Assembly (NCBI GenBank): GCA_037045435.1
Contig: JBAOID010000040.1
Span: 1 to 27,207, forward strand
Source: CBDUEF01 sp018063485
GTDB taxonomy: Bacteria > Pseudomonadota > Alphaproteobacteria > Rhodobacterales > Rhodobacteraceae
Length of the DNA stretch: 27,207 bases
Reading direction: 5' to 3'
Under the pieces are notes generated by a model that had not been told where the DNA came from, ran no database searches, and saw only the letters and a list, made by a program, of their open reading frames with translations. Positions 17,285 to 25,877 of the stretch are shown piece after piece. The translations under genes were made by a program, and so were the position numbers. Each line of letters starts with the position of its first letter. Position 1 is the stretch's first letter.

Positions 17285-18725
17285 TCATTCCGCCGCAACT
17301 GATGCGGGTTGTGAGAGGTATTCCAAAATTGCATCGGCGGCTTCGCGCCCATCACGGATTGCCCAGACCACAAGGCTTGCCCCCCGCACGATATCTCCGG
17401 CGGCATAGACCCCAGGCAGATTGGTGGCATGGCTGCGGAAATCGGCCTTGATGGTGCCCCAACGCGTGATCGCGAGTTCCGGCACGCCCCAAAGCGTCGG
17501 CAAGTCCTCCGGCTCGAAACCCAGCGCCTGAACGACCAGATCGGCAGGCTCGATATAATCGGCACCCTCGATCACATCGGGCACTTGTCTGCCCGAGACA
17601 TCAGGCACTCCCAGCCGCATCTTACTGCACCATCACACCATCAACTTCAGTGCCGCCGGTAAAGCCGTTCGGGGCTGACAGCCAGACAAATTCGACGCCC
17701 TCTTCCTCGGCATTTTGCACCTCGCGCTGGCTGCCCGGCATATTGGCACGATCCCGGCGATAAAGGCATTTGACGCTTTGTGCGCCCTGCCGAATGGCGG
17801 TACGCACACAGTCCATCGCCGTATCACCGCCGCCGATCACCACCACACGTTTGCCCTCGGCGTTGAGCGTGCCGTCGTCAAAATCTGGCACATCGTCACC
17901 AAAATTCTTGCGGTTCGACGCGGTCAGATAGTCCAGCGCCTTGACCACGCCACGCGCGCCCACACCGGGCGCATCAATATCGCGCGCCTTGTAAACTCCG
18001 GTTGCGATCAGCAGCGCGTCATGACTTCCCCGGATCGCTTCAAAGGTCAGATCCACGCCCACCGCGCAGTTGGGCACAAAGCGAACCCCTGCCGCCTCAA
18101 GCTGCTCGATCCGCTGCATGACAACGGACTTTTCCAGTTTGAAACCCGGAATGCCATAGGTCATCAAGCCGCCCGCCCGATCATAGCGATCATAGATGGT
18201 CACCTGCACCCCGGCCCGGCGCAGAACATCGGCCGCCGCCAGCCCGCCCGGACCGGCCCCGATGATCCCTACCGATTCCAGCCGCTCGCTGCGCGCCTTG
18301 ATCGGCTTGACCCAACCGCGCTCCCAAGCGGTATCGGTCAGATACTTCTCGATCGCCCCAATCGTCACCGTGCCATGGCCCGACTTGCTCGATCACGCAA
18401 TTGCCTTCGCACAGGCGGTCTTGCGGGCAGATGCGACCGCAGATTTCGGGGAAGGTATTGGTGGCCTGCGACAGCTCATAGGCCTCTTCCAGCCGTCCCT
18501 CGGCGGTCAGGCGCAGCCAGTCGGGGATGTTGTTGTGCAAGGGGCAGTGCGACTGACAGTAAGGCACACCGCACTGGCTGCACCGGCCGGCCTGCTCGGC
18601 GGCCTTGTCGGCGGCAAACTGGCGATAGATTTCGTCGAAATCCTGCGCCGCGCTGTGTCGGCTTCGCGCTTCTCGGGCATCTCCTTGCCCAAGGCCACGA
18701 ATTTCAGCATCTTTTGCACTGCCAT
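17285..18725 (-). pseudogene. gltD: Glutamate synthase small subunit, three frameshifts
   Basis: GltD feeds NADPH electrons through FAD and two [4Fe-4S] clusters to GltB. The sequence is complete from MAVQKMLKFVALGKEMPEKR to SVAAE but is split over several frames. One base is missing at about 18648-18657, one is extra at 18384-18387, and one is extra at 17624, which creates a TAA after GVMVQ. Between the breaks the family signatures are intact: CGVPYCQSHCPLHNNIPDW and CGRICPQDRLCEGNC, FAD site GAGPGGLAAADVL, NADPH site IGGGDTAMDCVR and the C-terminal YAAGDIVRGASLVVW. Restored length is about 479 aa, normal. Start ATG 18725 follows AAGGAG by nine bases. Either the assembly has indel errors here or glutamate synthase is inactive. 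Confidence 0.9.
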
Positions 18726-18884
18726 CAAAGCTACTCCTTGCCGGATAGTCCGCCCGGAAGTGATACTTTGCGATTTCAGAATATAAAAGTCAGTATGATT
18801 GACCTATATTCGCATTTTTTCGACTAAAAGGGCGTGATGTTGGGGTAATTTCTAAATTTAGGTCAGTAAGCATTACCCAAAAGA
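18726..18884 (-). promoter_or_regulatory. AT-rich leader upstream of gltD with inverted and direct repeats
   Basis: This 159-base, locally AT-rich gap lies between uppP and gltD. It holds GGGTAAT / ATTACCC (18843-18849 with 18872-18878), which encloses the perfect palindrome CTAAATTTAG (18852-18861). TGACCTA / TAGGTCA (18800-18806 with 18859-18865) and GTCAGTA twice (18789-18795, 18862-18868) are also present. The first dyad could weakly terminate uppP transcription. The others could be regulator sites for the gltDB promoter. No convincing -35/-10 pair was identified. Confidence 0.35.
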
Positions 18885-19687
18885 TCACCTGCCCGCCAAG
18901 AGCAACGCCAGCGCCACCCCACCCACAATGATTCGCCACCAGCCAAACACCGCATAGCCATGCGCCGAGACAAAGTTCAGCAACCAGCGCACCACCAAAA
19001 TTGCGGCGACAAAGGCCAAAACAAAGCCCACGACAATATCTGTCATTGCCGAAAAATCGAGATCGTGGCGGGTCTTGTACAGATCATAGGCGAAAGCCCC
19101 GGCCATGGTGGGCATCGACAAGAAAAACGAGAACTCTGCCGAAGCCCGCTTGCCCACACCCAGCATCCTGGCACCAACAATCGTGGCACCTGACCGCGAC
19201 ACACCGGGGATCATCGCCAGACATTGGATGAACCCGATCGCCATCGCTTTGCGCAGGGACAGTTTGGTGGCATCGTCCACCTCGACCGCTGGCGCGATAC
19301 GATCCACAAACAGCAAGATGATGCCGCCAAGGATCAACATGGTCGAAATCAGCATCGGGGATTCAAACAACACACGCTTGATGACATCATGCGCGAGAAC
19401 GCCAATCACCATTGCCGGGAAAAAGGCCAGTGTCACCGAAATGATGAATCGCATCGCGGCCGGGTCACGATGCGCTGTAGAAAACACCTGCCACAACTTG
19501 GCCCAGTAAAACACCAACAGCGCCAGCAATCGCGCCCAGTTGGATCACCACCTCAAAAGTCTTGCCACCATCCTGAAAGCCCAGAAAATGCGCCGCCAGC
19601 AGACAGATGTCCGGTTGAAGAAACCGGAATGAACTCGGTCAAACCTTCAAGCAGGCCAAGTATACCTGCGATAAGAGTATTTTCCAA
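18885..19687 (-). pseudogene. uppP: Undecaprenyl-diphosphate phosphatase, two frameshifts
   Basis: UppP (BacA) recycles the C55 lipid carrier for peptidoglycan synthesis in the inner membrane. The start is TTG 19687 (MENTLIAGILGLLEG), two bases after the stop of the NDUFA9-like gene and preceded by GAAGGG. Both signature regions are intact: EGLTEFIPVSSTGHL near the N-terminus and PGVSRSGATIVGARM in the middle, with the expected hydrophobic helices. One extra base at 19603 and one at 19527 break the frame. Removing both gives about 266 aa, the normal family length. As this is a housekeeping enzyme, indel errors in the sequence are at least as likely as real loss, unless a paralogue exists elsewhere. 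Confidence 0.88.
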
Positions 19688-19689
19688 GA

Positions 19690-20673
19690 TCAGGCCCTTC
19701 GTAGGTTCTTGGCAGATGCCTTGATGGCCGTATATTGGCCCGATGGGCGGTAAGGCCAAAGGTATTCTTCGATCACGGCCGCCATCGGCGTGGCGGTAAT
19801 CCCAAGATCGGTCAAGGTCTTGGCCCCGGCAGACACAACATTGTCCGACCGCAGGCTGGCCACCTGATCACGGGTCAGGATCTTGTTCGGAAACAGCCGC
19901 AGGGTCATGGCAGAGCCAATATCCAGCACAGCGCCCATGATCGACCCGACCAAGAACGGCAGGTTGATCACCAGCCGCTGGCGCCGGATCACGCCCAGCA
20001 TTCGATTGACCAATCCGCGCAGGCTGTCAATCTCGGGACCGCCAAGCTCGTAGATACCCACGGCCTGCCCTGTAATCCCTGCAACCGCGGCCTGCGCCAC
20101 ATCGTCAACATAGACCGGCTGAAACCGGGTGTTTCCCCCTACCAAGGGCAAGATCGGCCCCATCCGCGCCATTCCGGCAAAGCGGTTGAAGAATCCGTCC
20201 TCGGCACCGAAAATCACCGACGGCCGCAGGATCATCGCCCTGGGGAATGCGGCCAGCACTGCGGCCTCGCCCGCGCCCTTGGATCGCGCATAAAGACTGG
20301 CTCCGTTCACATCGGCGCCGATGGCCGAGATATGCACCATGGCCCCAATCCCGGCCTGTGCCGCCAGCCGCGCAATCCGCGCCGCACCAGAATTTTGCAC
20401 GGCATCAAAATTATTGCGCCCGCCGCGGTCAAAGGTTCCAACGCAGTTCACCACCGCATCCGCCCCCTGCATCGCCAAAGCAACCGAGGCGTCATCGCGG
20501 ATATTGCACAACACCGGCTCCACCTGCCCGACCACGCCATAGGGCCGCACGAACAGCGCCTCATTCGGACGGCGCACCGCCACCCGTACGCGCCAGCCCG
20601 CTTTGGCCATTCGCCGGGCAATATAGCGACCGACAAATCCGGACCCGCCGTAGATCGTGACAAGTTTGCTCAT
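19690..20673 (-). CDS. NAD(P)-binding Rossmann protein, complex I NDUFA9-like family
   Basis: The 327-aa atypical short-chain dehydrogenase/reductase has nucleotide-binding motif TIYGGSGFVGRYIARRMAKA at residues 5-24. Further fold markers are ADAVVNCVGTF and the ARSKGAGEAAV region, which carries a lysine but not a classical YxxxK. Alphaproteobacterial members are annotated as NDUFA9-like after the mitochondrial complex I accessory subunit; their bacterial role is not settled. ATG 20673 was chosen because the Rossmann motif starts right after it, although the frame stays open upstream to 20877. The stop is two bases before the TTG of uppP, so the two genes form an operon. Confidence 0.85.
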   Translation of the reverse strand: MSKLVTIYGGSGFVGRYIARRMAKAGWRVRVAVRRPNEALFVRPYGVVGQVEPVLCNIRDDASVALAMQGADAVVNCVGTFDRGGRNNFDAVQNSGAARIARLAAQAGIGAMVHISAIGADVNGASLYARSKGAGEAAVLAAFPRAMILRPSVIFGAEDGFFNRFAGMARMGPILPLVGGNTRFQPVYVDDVAQAAVAGITGQAVGIYELGGPEIDSLRGLVNRMLGVIRRQRLVINLPFLVGSIMGAVLDIGSAMTLRLFPNKILTRDQVASLRSDNVVSAGAKTLTDLGITATPMAAVIEEYLWPYRPSGQYTAIKASAKNLRRA

Positions 20674-20781
20674 CTGGAATGACCCTTGGATTTCTACCGT
20701 TACCCCTGAATAACTTTGACAGCGCCTGCCAGCAAGGCCTATCACCGCGACGAATTTTCCACTTTGGACATCTTCTCCCCG

Positions 20782-20810
20782 TTGACTCCCCCATTGGCCT
20801 TGGCTACATC
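20782..20810 (+). promoter_or_regulatory. Sigma-70-type promoter of tRNA-Leu
   Basis: TTGACT (20782-20787), a 17-base spacer and TACATC (20805-20810) end 15 bases before the mature tRNA 5' end. Position and spacing fit a stable-RNA promoter. The -10 deviates from consensus. Confidence 0.65.
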
Positions 20811-20825
20811 GCCACCACGACATCT

Positions 20826-20910
20826 GCCCAGATGGCGGAATTGGTAGACGCGCTGGTTTCAGGTACCAGTGTTGCAAGACGTGGAGGTTCGAGTCCTCTT
20901 CTGGGCACCA
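20826..20910 (+). tRNA. tRNA-Leu (anticodon CAG)
   Basis: Acceptor arms GCCCAGA and TCTGGGC pair over 7 bp. The anticodon stem CTGGT / ACCAG encloses a loop with CAG, which reads CUG leucine codons. A long variable arm (class II tRNA) and the T-loop GGTTCGAGTCC are present, and the 3' CCA is encoded. The gene is complete at 85 bases. The accessory region and an integrase lie on its 3' side, so its 3' end is the likely integration target. Confidence 0.97.
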
Positions 20911-20915
20911 ATCGC

Positions 20916-20942
20916 CTCCTGATATCTCAGGATATCAAGGAG
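20916..20942 (+). terminator. Imperfect hairpin behind tRNA-Leu
   Basis: CTCCTGATATC and GATATCAAGGAG form an inverted repeat with one bulge, starting six bases after the tRNA. There is no T-run. It may act in 3' processing or termination together with the larger hairpin just downstream. Confidence 0.35.
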
Positions 20943-20951
20943 TTAGCGACA

Positions 20952-20998
20952 AAAACTGTCCCACTTTCATCAAGACCTGTAGAAAGTGGGACAGTTTT
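20952..20998. repeat. Perfect 17-bp inverted repeat with 13-base loop
   Basis: AAAACTGTCCCACTTTC (20952-20968) and GAAAGTGGGACAGTTTT (20982-20998) are exact reverse complements. With A-runs outside on one arm and T-runs on the other, the structure could terminate transcription in both directions. It could also be a recombination or protein-binding site near the tRNA junction. It is the strongest dyad in the window. Confidence 0.75.
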
Positions 20999-21090
20999 GT
21001 TCCCTCAATGATCTGGCTCAAGCAGAATCGAATGATGGCTTGTGCCTACTGGTTCGGCCAAAGTGGGTGCTGGGGTTGACCGGGACATCC

Positions 21091-21354
21091 ATGGGAACCG
21101 ATACGTTCCATGATGGGCCACTTCCTCAAAGATCAGTTGTCGATGCAGCCGGACTTCCATCCCATTTTCCGACGCATCTTCACGACGGTTGGTTCGGAGA
21201 GGCCCTGGGCTGCGCCGCTGCAACATTTGGGTTTCTGGAAGAGGTGCTCGGCAAGGCGACCTTTGCCTTTACTGGAACGAGGCCAATAGGCAGTGATCAG
21301 CTTGATGAAGCATATGCGGAATGTTTCCGGCTCCCTTGGGCCGTGCTGTCTTGA
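21091..21354 (+). CDS. Possible short ORF of unknown function
   Basis: The stretch 20999-21449 has no certain gene. The best candidate is this 87-codon frame starting MGTDTFHDGPLPQRSVVD. The frame is open further upstream to 20986, but that start lies inside the 17-bp hairpin. No ribosome site is clear, and other frames also look partly protein-like, which would fit a degraded gene. I recognise no family. Confidence 0.25.
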   Translation: MGTDTFHDGPLPQRSVVDAAGLPSHFPTHLHDGWFGEALGCAAATFGFLEEVLGKATFAFTGTRPIGSDQLDEAYAECFRLPWAVLS

Positions 21355-21449
21355 ACGTCAGCGATGCGGACAAACCTGCTGGTTGGCCCGTCTATCCGCT
21401 ATCAGAGTGAGAAGCTAACGCAATGAAGTGACGACCAAGGAGAAGGTGA

Positions 21450-22400
21450 ATGCTCAAACATACGGAAGAAGAAAGGCAAGAGGTCATCGACTATTACCTC
21501 TGGCAGTCGCCCGAAGGCACCGAGGTAAAGTTCGCACAGAAGGTTTACGCCGAGTCAGTCATTGGGCACACGCATGCGGTCTGGGACATTCACGCAAGCG
21601 ATGGCCGATGGTGGGTCATAACGAACCCCACTAATCTCTATTCGCAGGACCAGTTCCCAAACATGGACCTAGCGATCACGTTTCACATGGGACTCTGCCT
21701 GCGGATACCCCGCAATGACATCAAGAAAGCAGATGTGAAAAGCGTGCGCCCTTTCGCCGATGTCCTTCAATCCCTCGCGGATTGTGAGGCGGCGTTGGGT
21801 CAGGCGAACGATTCCGGGGCCTTCCGAGCTATCGGCGTCCGGTGCCGTGAGAACCTCCTCTCCTTCGTCCACGCCGCACAGGATGCTTACGAGTGGCCAG
21901 AACAAGACAGGCCCCAACGCTCGAACTTCAAAGTCTGGGTCGATTGGATATTCGACACGTTCCTTGGCGGTGCTGACAACCGTGAAAGGCGTCGGCTCAT
22001 CAAGACGGCAATGAAAGAGGCGTGGGACTACGTGAACTGGCTGACGCATTCCCAGTCAGGAAAGTGGATGGACGCCGAAATTGCGACGAACGCGGTATCT
22101 CATGCGATCGGCATGGCGACGTCGATCTGCGTGCGGCATCTTCGTGGCGTGCCGGACCAATGCCCGGCCTGCGATTCCCATCGCCTTTTTCCGGAAGAAG
22201 GCATGGATTCAGAAAACCCCGAGGTGATCTACGAACGGCCGGTGTGCTCGGAGTGTGGATGGGCCGGAAAGCCCGTGCCAGTAGGCGAGAGGACGGAAGA
22301 GGAGTCGGCGCAGTTCATTATGAGCGAAGGAGAAAACTCCGATGAGTGCAGCATTATGCAGACACCGCTTATGGAAATTGTAGGTCGGCGGGACAAATAA
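21450..22400 (+). CDS. Island protein of unknown function with C-terminal zinc ribbon
   Basis: The 316-aa product is preceded by a clear AAGGAGAAGG ribosome site. The N-terminal part is rich in Trp, Tyr and His (VWDIHASDGRWWVITNPTNL). The middle is a predicted helical region (about residues 100-230) with RERRRLIKTAMKEAWDYVNW. Near the C-terminus Cys238/Cys241 (CPAC) and Cys266/Cys269 (CSEC) form a four-cysteine zinc ribbon, followed by an acidic tail. No signal peptide or membrane helix is seen. It is the only clear cargo gene between tRNA-Leu and the integrase. A defence or stress role is conceivable from its place in an integrative element, but nothing in the sequence proves it. Confidence 0.78.
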   Translation: MLKHTEEERQEVIDYYLWQSPEGTEVKFAQKVYAESVIGHTHAVWDIHASDGRWWVITNPTNLYSQDQFPNMDLAITFHMGLCLRIPRNDIKKADVKSVRPFADVLQSLADCEAALGQANDSGAFRAIGVRCRENLLSFVHAAQDAYEWPEQDRPQRSNFKVWVDWIFDTFLGGADNRERRRLIKTAMKEAWDYVNWLTHSQSGKWMDAEIATNAVSHAIGMATSICVRHLRGVPDQCPACDSHRLFPEEGMDSENPEVIYERPVCSECGWAGKPVPVGERTEEESAQFIMSEGENSDECSIMQTPLMEIVGRRDK

Positions 22401-22407
22401 TCTCAGT

Positions 22408-22424
22408 GTCCGGAGCTTCCGGAC
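22408..22424 (+). terminator. Small hairpin behind the island cargo gene
   Basis: GTCCGGA and TCCGGAC form a 7-bp stem with a 3-base loop, eight bases after the stop codon. There is no T-run, so this is a weak terminator candidate. The rest of 22425-22614, up to the convergent integrase, shows nothing recognisable. Confidence 0.4.
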
Positions 22425-22614
22425 GTAGCTGGTCTTGCCCGAGTCTTTTGCCTGCACCGAACAGACCCGACTGCCCACATTGACCGGGACGGGCACATCT
22501 TATTCGGTATCTCCCCCTCGCCGCCACCCGACGGAGCCGCCTGGGAAGAATGTGGCGACCGGCAGCTAAGGGCTCAACGCCGCCACTCGGGCATCTTTCG
22601 GCATGTGGTGAACA

Positions 22615-23686
22615 CTAGTCGGCTACCTTCTTGACCGACATCTTACCCACGGCACGTTCGGCACGCTTCTTCTGGCTCGCCGCCTTGGTGTAACGGGCAA
22701 TCTCTTTCGATGTCTTGTGACCGGTGATCGACATGATCTCCTGCTCCGTGCAGCCCAACTCGGCCAGTCGCGATGCAGCGGCTTTGCGGAGGCCATGGAC
22801 CGCACACTGTGGCAACCCCGCTTCGTTGCACCAGTCGCGGAACTTGTTGCCGAACCCGTTCGAAGTGAAGGGTCGACCATAGCCGTTGGTGAGGAACGCA
22901 AGGTCGCCCATCTTCGTGGCATCCATCACGGCCCGCAGTTCTGGCGCAATCGGGATTTCCATGTGAATGGGCGCGTTGCGCTTGTTCTTCTGTTGGGTAA
23001 AACGCAGCCACTCAACGCCATTGTTGACGATCAAATGCTGACGTCCCAGCAGCACCAAATCCGACCGCCGCTGCCCCGTGTAGAGCGCAAGGGCAAGGGC
23101 CAGACGTGCTACTGTGCCGATGGGGTGTGCTTCTTCGAACTGTTCAATTTCTTCGGGGGTCCAAGCATGGAAACCATCGGGATTGCCAGGGAGATACTCG
23201 ACAATGGCCGCAGGGTTCTTGTCGTAGTTCTCATACTTCATGGCATATTTGAAAAGCTGGCGAACGGCCTTGAGCATGTTGTTGGCCGCTTCCGGGCGAT
23301 CCATCATGGCATCTTCGGCGTTTCCGCAGATGCCATGGCTCCAGCCGATCATAGGGCTTGTCACCGTCGTTGTTGTTCAAACAAAAGCGTTCGAGGATGC
23401 CGCGACGAACACGCTGGCCACGGGGGTCCAACGTGCGGAAATCGGACGACTGGAAATATCCGATGCAAAGCTCACGAATGCTGCCTTTGGTGGCAACAGG
23501 GAATGTGTCAGGCTTGGTTTTGACCATTGGTGATTTGCCCAGCAGGGCTTGCCGGTAGTCATCCAGGAAGTCTGGGGAGTTGATGGGCCCACGAAGACGC
23601 ACCTTCTTGCCACCCTTACGGAAATACAGGCGGACGTTGCTGTGTCGATCCGTATCCAGGGAGACATATCGAAGGGTGATCTTCAT
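22615..23686 (-). pseudogene. Tyrosine recombinase / phage-type integrase, single frameshift
   Basis: Integrase of the putative element at tRNA-Leu. The N-terminal arm (MKITLRYVSLDTDRHSNVRL onward) and a core-binding region run to about 23315. One extra base at 23314 shifts the frame between HLRKRR and DAMMDRPEAANN. The catalytic domain is otherwise complete: Arg in TGQRRSDL, HGLRKAAASRL (HxxR), TGHK and the nucleophile Tyr in ARYTKAAS. Restored length is about 356 aa. The start at 23686 follows AAGGAG. The gene points toward the tRNA, as usual for tRNA-targeting integrases. The indel may be a sequencing error. Confidence 0.87.
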
Positions 23687-23705
23687 CAGCAGTTAGCTCC
23701 TTGGG

Positions 23706-24587
23706 TTAGTTCCAGGGGTCTGTATTCTGATCGGTGGCGAGGTCAGAAAAGGCTTCGTCCAAGGCGCGGATATCCCAGATCGAACGGGACATCGCCTTGA
23801 TCGGTTTGGGCATATGTCCAGCCTTCACCATCGTGTCGAACAGCGTCGGGCTCACCCCGATGTAGTCAGCCGCTTCGCCGCGAGAGAGCCCACGGCGGGG
23901 GGCAGCAGGCTTCGTGGCTCCAACACGTGCCGTGCTGACCTTTTCCAGTGCCTCGGCTGCGAGGATCAAACTCGCTGCGGCCTTGGTCAGACCAAGCTCA
24001 GTTTCCGAAGCGTTCGTTTGCTGGCTCATGCTGCACCCCGTTTCTGTTTTCTCAGAAAGTGAGAAGTCTTCGATCACACCGGTTACGAATGAAATCTGGG
24101 TCAGAACATTCTCTGCCTGACCTGGGAACTGATCGAGCAGAGCATTCAAACCCACGGTCGTCGCCACGAGTTTTGAAGAGCCGCGACCTGTCGTGTGGGT
24201 CAGAAACGCCACTGGTTCGGTGCCATCCGGCGACACCACGAGGTTGACCAAGGGTTCTTCGTTGAAGCTGCTGACCTGGGCATAGAGGGTGATCTCGATC
24301 ATCGCATGTTCAATTGCTGTGCTGGTGATCTCGTGGTGATGTTGAAGGACTTCAAAGATCACGACGACGAACTTGGGCAGGACCGGATCACGAAAGGCAA
24401 GCAACTGGGGTTGCCCCACGACCGGGGCAAGCTCGCAGCGAAGATCGTTCGAGAAGAACATGGCCGAATTGAGTATTGGAACGCAGTCGGCCAGCACGGC
24501 GTGATCCACCATCAGACTGCTCAACTCTGTTTTCCACAGCACTTTCTGCGCAGCCGAAACATAGGCATAGTTTGTTTTGTGGGTCAT
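23706..24587 (-). CDS. Protein with C-terminal excisionase-like HTH and unknown N-terminal domain
   Basis: Lies 19 bases upstream of the integrase on the same strand. The C-terminal 60 residues (RGLSRGEAADYIGVSPTLFD, then MVKAGHMPKPIKAMSRSIWD) are an AlpA/MerR-like winged HTH as in excisionases and island regulators. The first 185 residues resemble nothing I know and would be an unusual extension. An internal ATG at 24029 (MSQQTNASETE), preceded by GGGGTG, could start a separate Xis-like protein of about 107 aa. The full-length ATG has GGAGG at seven bases, so both may be used. Likely role: control of excision and of the integrase gene. Confidence 0.72.
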   Translation of the reverse strand: MTHKTNYAYVSAAQKVLWKTELSSLMVDHAVLADCVPILNSAMFFSNDLRCELAPVVGQPQLLAFRDPVLPKFVVVIFEVLQHHHEITSTAIEHAMIEITLYAQVSSFNEEPLVNLVVSPDGTEPVAFLTHTTGRGSSKLVATTVGLNALLDQFPGQAENVLTQISFVTGVIEDFSLSEKTETGCSMSQQTNASETELGLTKAAASLILAAEALEKVSTARVGATKPAAPRRGLSRGEAADYIGVSPTLFDTMVKAGHMPKPIKAMSRSIWDIRALDEAFSDLATDQNTDPWN

Positions 24588-24617
24588 GGATGCGCCTCCG
24601 ATTCGTTACTTCTGAGA

Positions 24618-24645
24618 CCAGTATGCCGGGATTCGGATGTTGCAA
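24618..24645 (-). promoter_or_regulatory. Candidate promoter of the excisionase-integrase operon
   Basis: On the minus strand TTGCAA (24640-24645), a 16-base spacer and TACTGG (24618-24623) precede the ATG at 24587 by about 30 bases. Only moderate consensus. Confidence 0.3.
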
Positions 24646-24702
24646 CTCGAAGGTAGATCAAAGTTGATTCTGGCGCATTTGAAACGGAGACATCGTTCAG
24701 AC

Positions 24703-24760
24703 ATGGACAGCAAGACCGAGCCCCTTCTCACCAAACACCTGGCAAGGAATGTCCCCGTCG
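24703..24760 (+). pseudogene. Possible gene start interrupted by the IS21 element
   Basis: ATG 24703 opens a frame (MDSKTEPLLTKHLARNVPVV) that runs into the IS left end and stops there. It could be the beginning of an island gene cut by the insertion; the rest would lie beyond the right end of the IS, outside the window. It is too short to recognise, and chance is possible. Confidence 0.25.
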
Positions 24761-24766
24761 TGTTAA

Positions 24767-24786
24767 TTGCCACTGAGAATTGACCC
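24767..24786 (+). repeat. IS21 terminal repeat, copy 1
   Basis: TTGCCACTGAGAATTGACCC. It matches copy 2 at 18 of 20 positions with a 34-base period. Multiple terminal repeats of this kind are the transposase-binding sites of IS21 elements. Confidence 0.8.
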
Positions 24787-24800
24787 GGCAACTGCCAAAA

Positions 24801-24820
24801 TTGTCACTGAGAACTGACCC
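24801..24820 (+). repeat. IS21 terminal repeat, copy 2
   Basis: TTGTCACTGAGAACTGACCC, the second of the two direct repeats at the left end, 54 bases before the istA start. Confidence 0.8.
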
Positions 24821-25746
24821 ATGTGCAACCTTGCCCCAGCTTAAACCAGTTGGGGGCATATGGAGTGATCGACATGGGGTTTTTGAAGGTTATCAGGACA
24901 TGGGCGCTGCGAGACAAGATGCCCATTCGCGAGATTGCGCGGCGCACGGGCATTTCGCGCAACACAATCAAGAAGTATTTGCGGGAGGGGATTGTTGAGC
25001 CTGCGTTTCAGACGCCGGATCGTGCGAGCAAGCTGGATCCGTATGCCAGTCAGCTGACAGGATGGCTGGTTTCGGATCAGCGCAAATCACGCAAAGAGCG
25101 CCGGACGGCGAAGCTGATGCATGCCGATTTGGTGAAGCTGGGATATGAGGGTTCCTATGAGCGAGTTGCGGCCTTCGTTCGGGAATGGAAGGGCGAACGG
25201 CAGCGGGCGTATCATACGACGGATCGGGGAACTTTCGTGCCGCTGGTGTTCGCTCCGGGCGAGGCATTCCAGTTCGATTGGAGCGAGGACTGGGCCTATG
25301 TTGGCGGCGAGCGCATCAAGCTGCAGGTTGCCCACATCAAGCTGTCTCACAGCCGCGCCTTCCTTGTGCGAGCGTATCTTCTGCAGACGCATGAGATGCT
25401 GTTCGACGCGCATTGGCATGGCTTCCGCTTCTTCGAGGGCATCCCGCGCCGCGGCATCTATGACAATATGAAGACCGCCGTCGACAAGGTCGGCATTGGC
25501 AAGAAGCGCGATGTGAATGCGCGGTTCACGGCGATGACCAGCCATTATGTCTTCGATCCCGAGTTCTGCAATCCGGCCGCAGGATGGGAGAAAGGGCAAG
25601 TCGAGAAGAATGGAGCTATGCCCGTCACCGCATGTGGCAGCTGATGCCGACCTTTCCTGATCTGGATGCGCTGAACATCTGGTTAGAAGATCGCTGCAAA
25701 CTGCTGTGGACTGAGACGGCCCATGGCAGGTTGCCTGGAAGCATCG

Positions 25747-25787
25747 CCCCCTCTCATGGTTTGCATGCAAACCACTGTCGGGCAGTG
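25747..25787 (-). repeat. Palindromic mini-element, copy 1 (inside istA)
   Basis: Read on the minus strand: CACTG-CCCGA-CAGTG (5-bp stem), then GTTTGCATGCAAAC (self-complementary), then a tail CATGAGAGGGGG. About 41 bases. It splits the conserved istA segment SIA/DVWEAEK and adds 13 codons in frame (PSHGLHANHCRAV). It is in reverse orientation to copy 2. Confidence 0.75.
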
Positions 25788-25877
25788 GATGTGTGGGAAG
25801 CTGAGAAGCCTGCGCTGATGCCGCTCCCCACAATGTTTGATGGCTTTGTCGAGGAAAGAAAGCGCGTCTCGCCGACC

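Noticed and set aside
19690..20877. Longer start for the NDUFA9-like protein
   Set aside because: The extra 68 residues are low-complexity and unlike the family, whose Rossmann motif begins right after ATG 20673.
20986..21354. Start of the short island ORF at 20986
   Set aside because: This start lies inside the 3' arm of the 17-bp hairpin and has no ribosome site; only the part from 21091 is kept, at low confidence.
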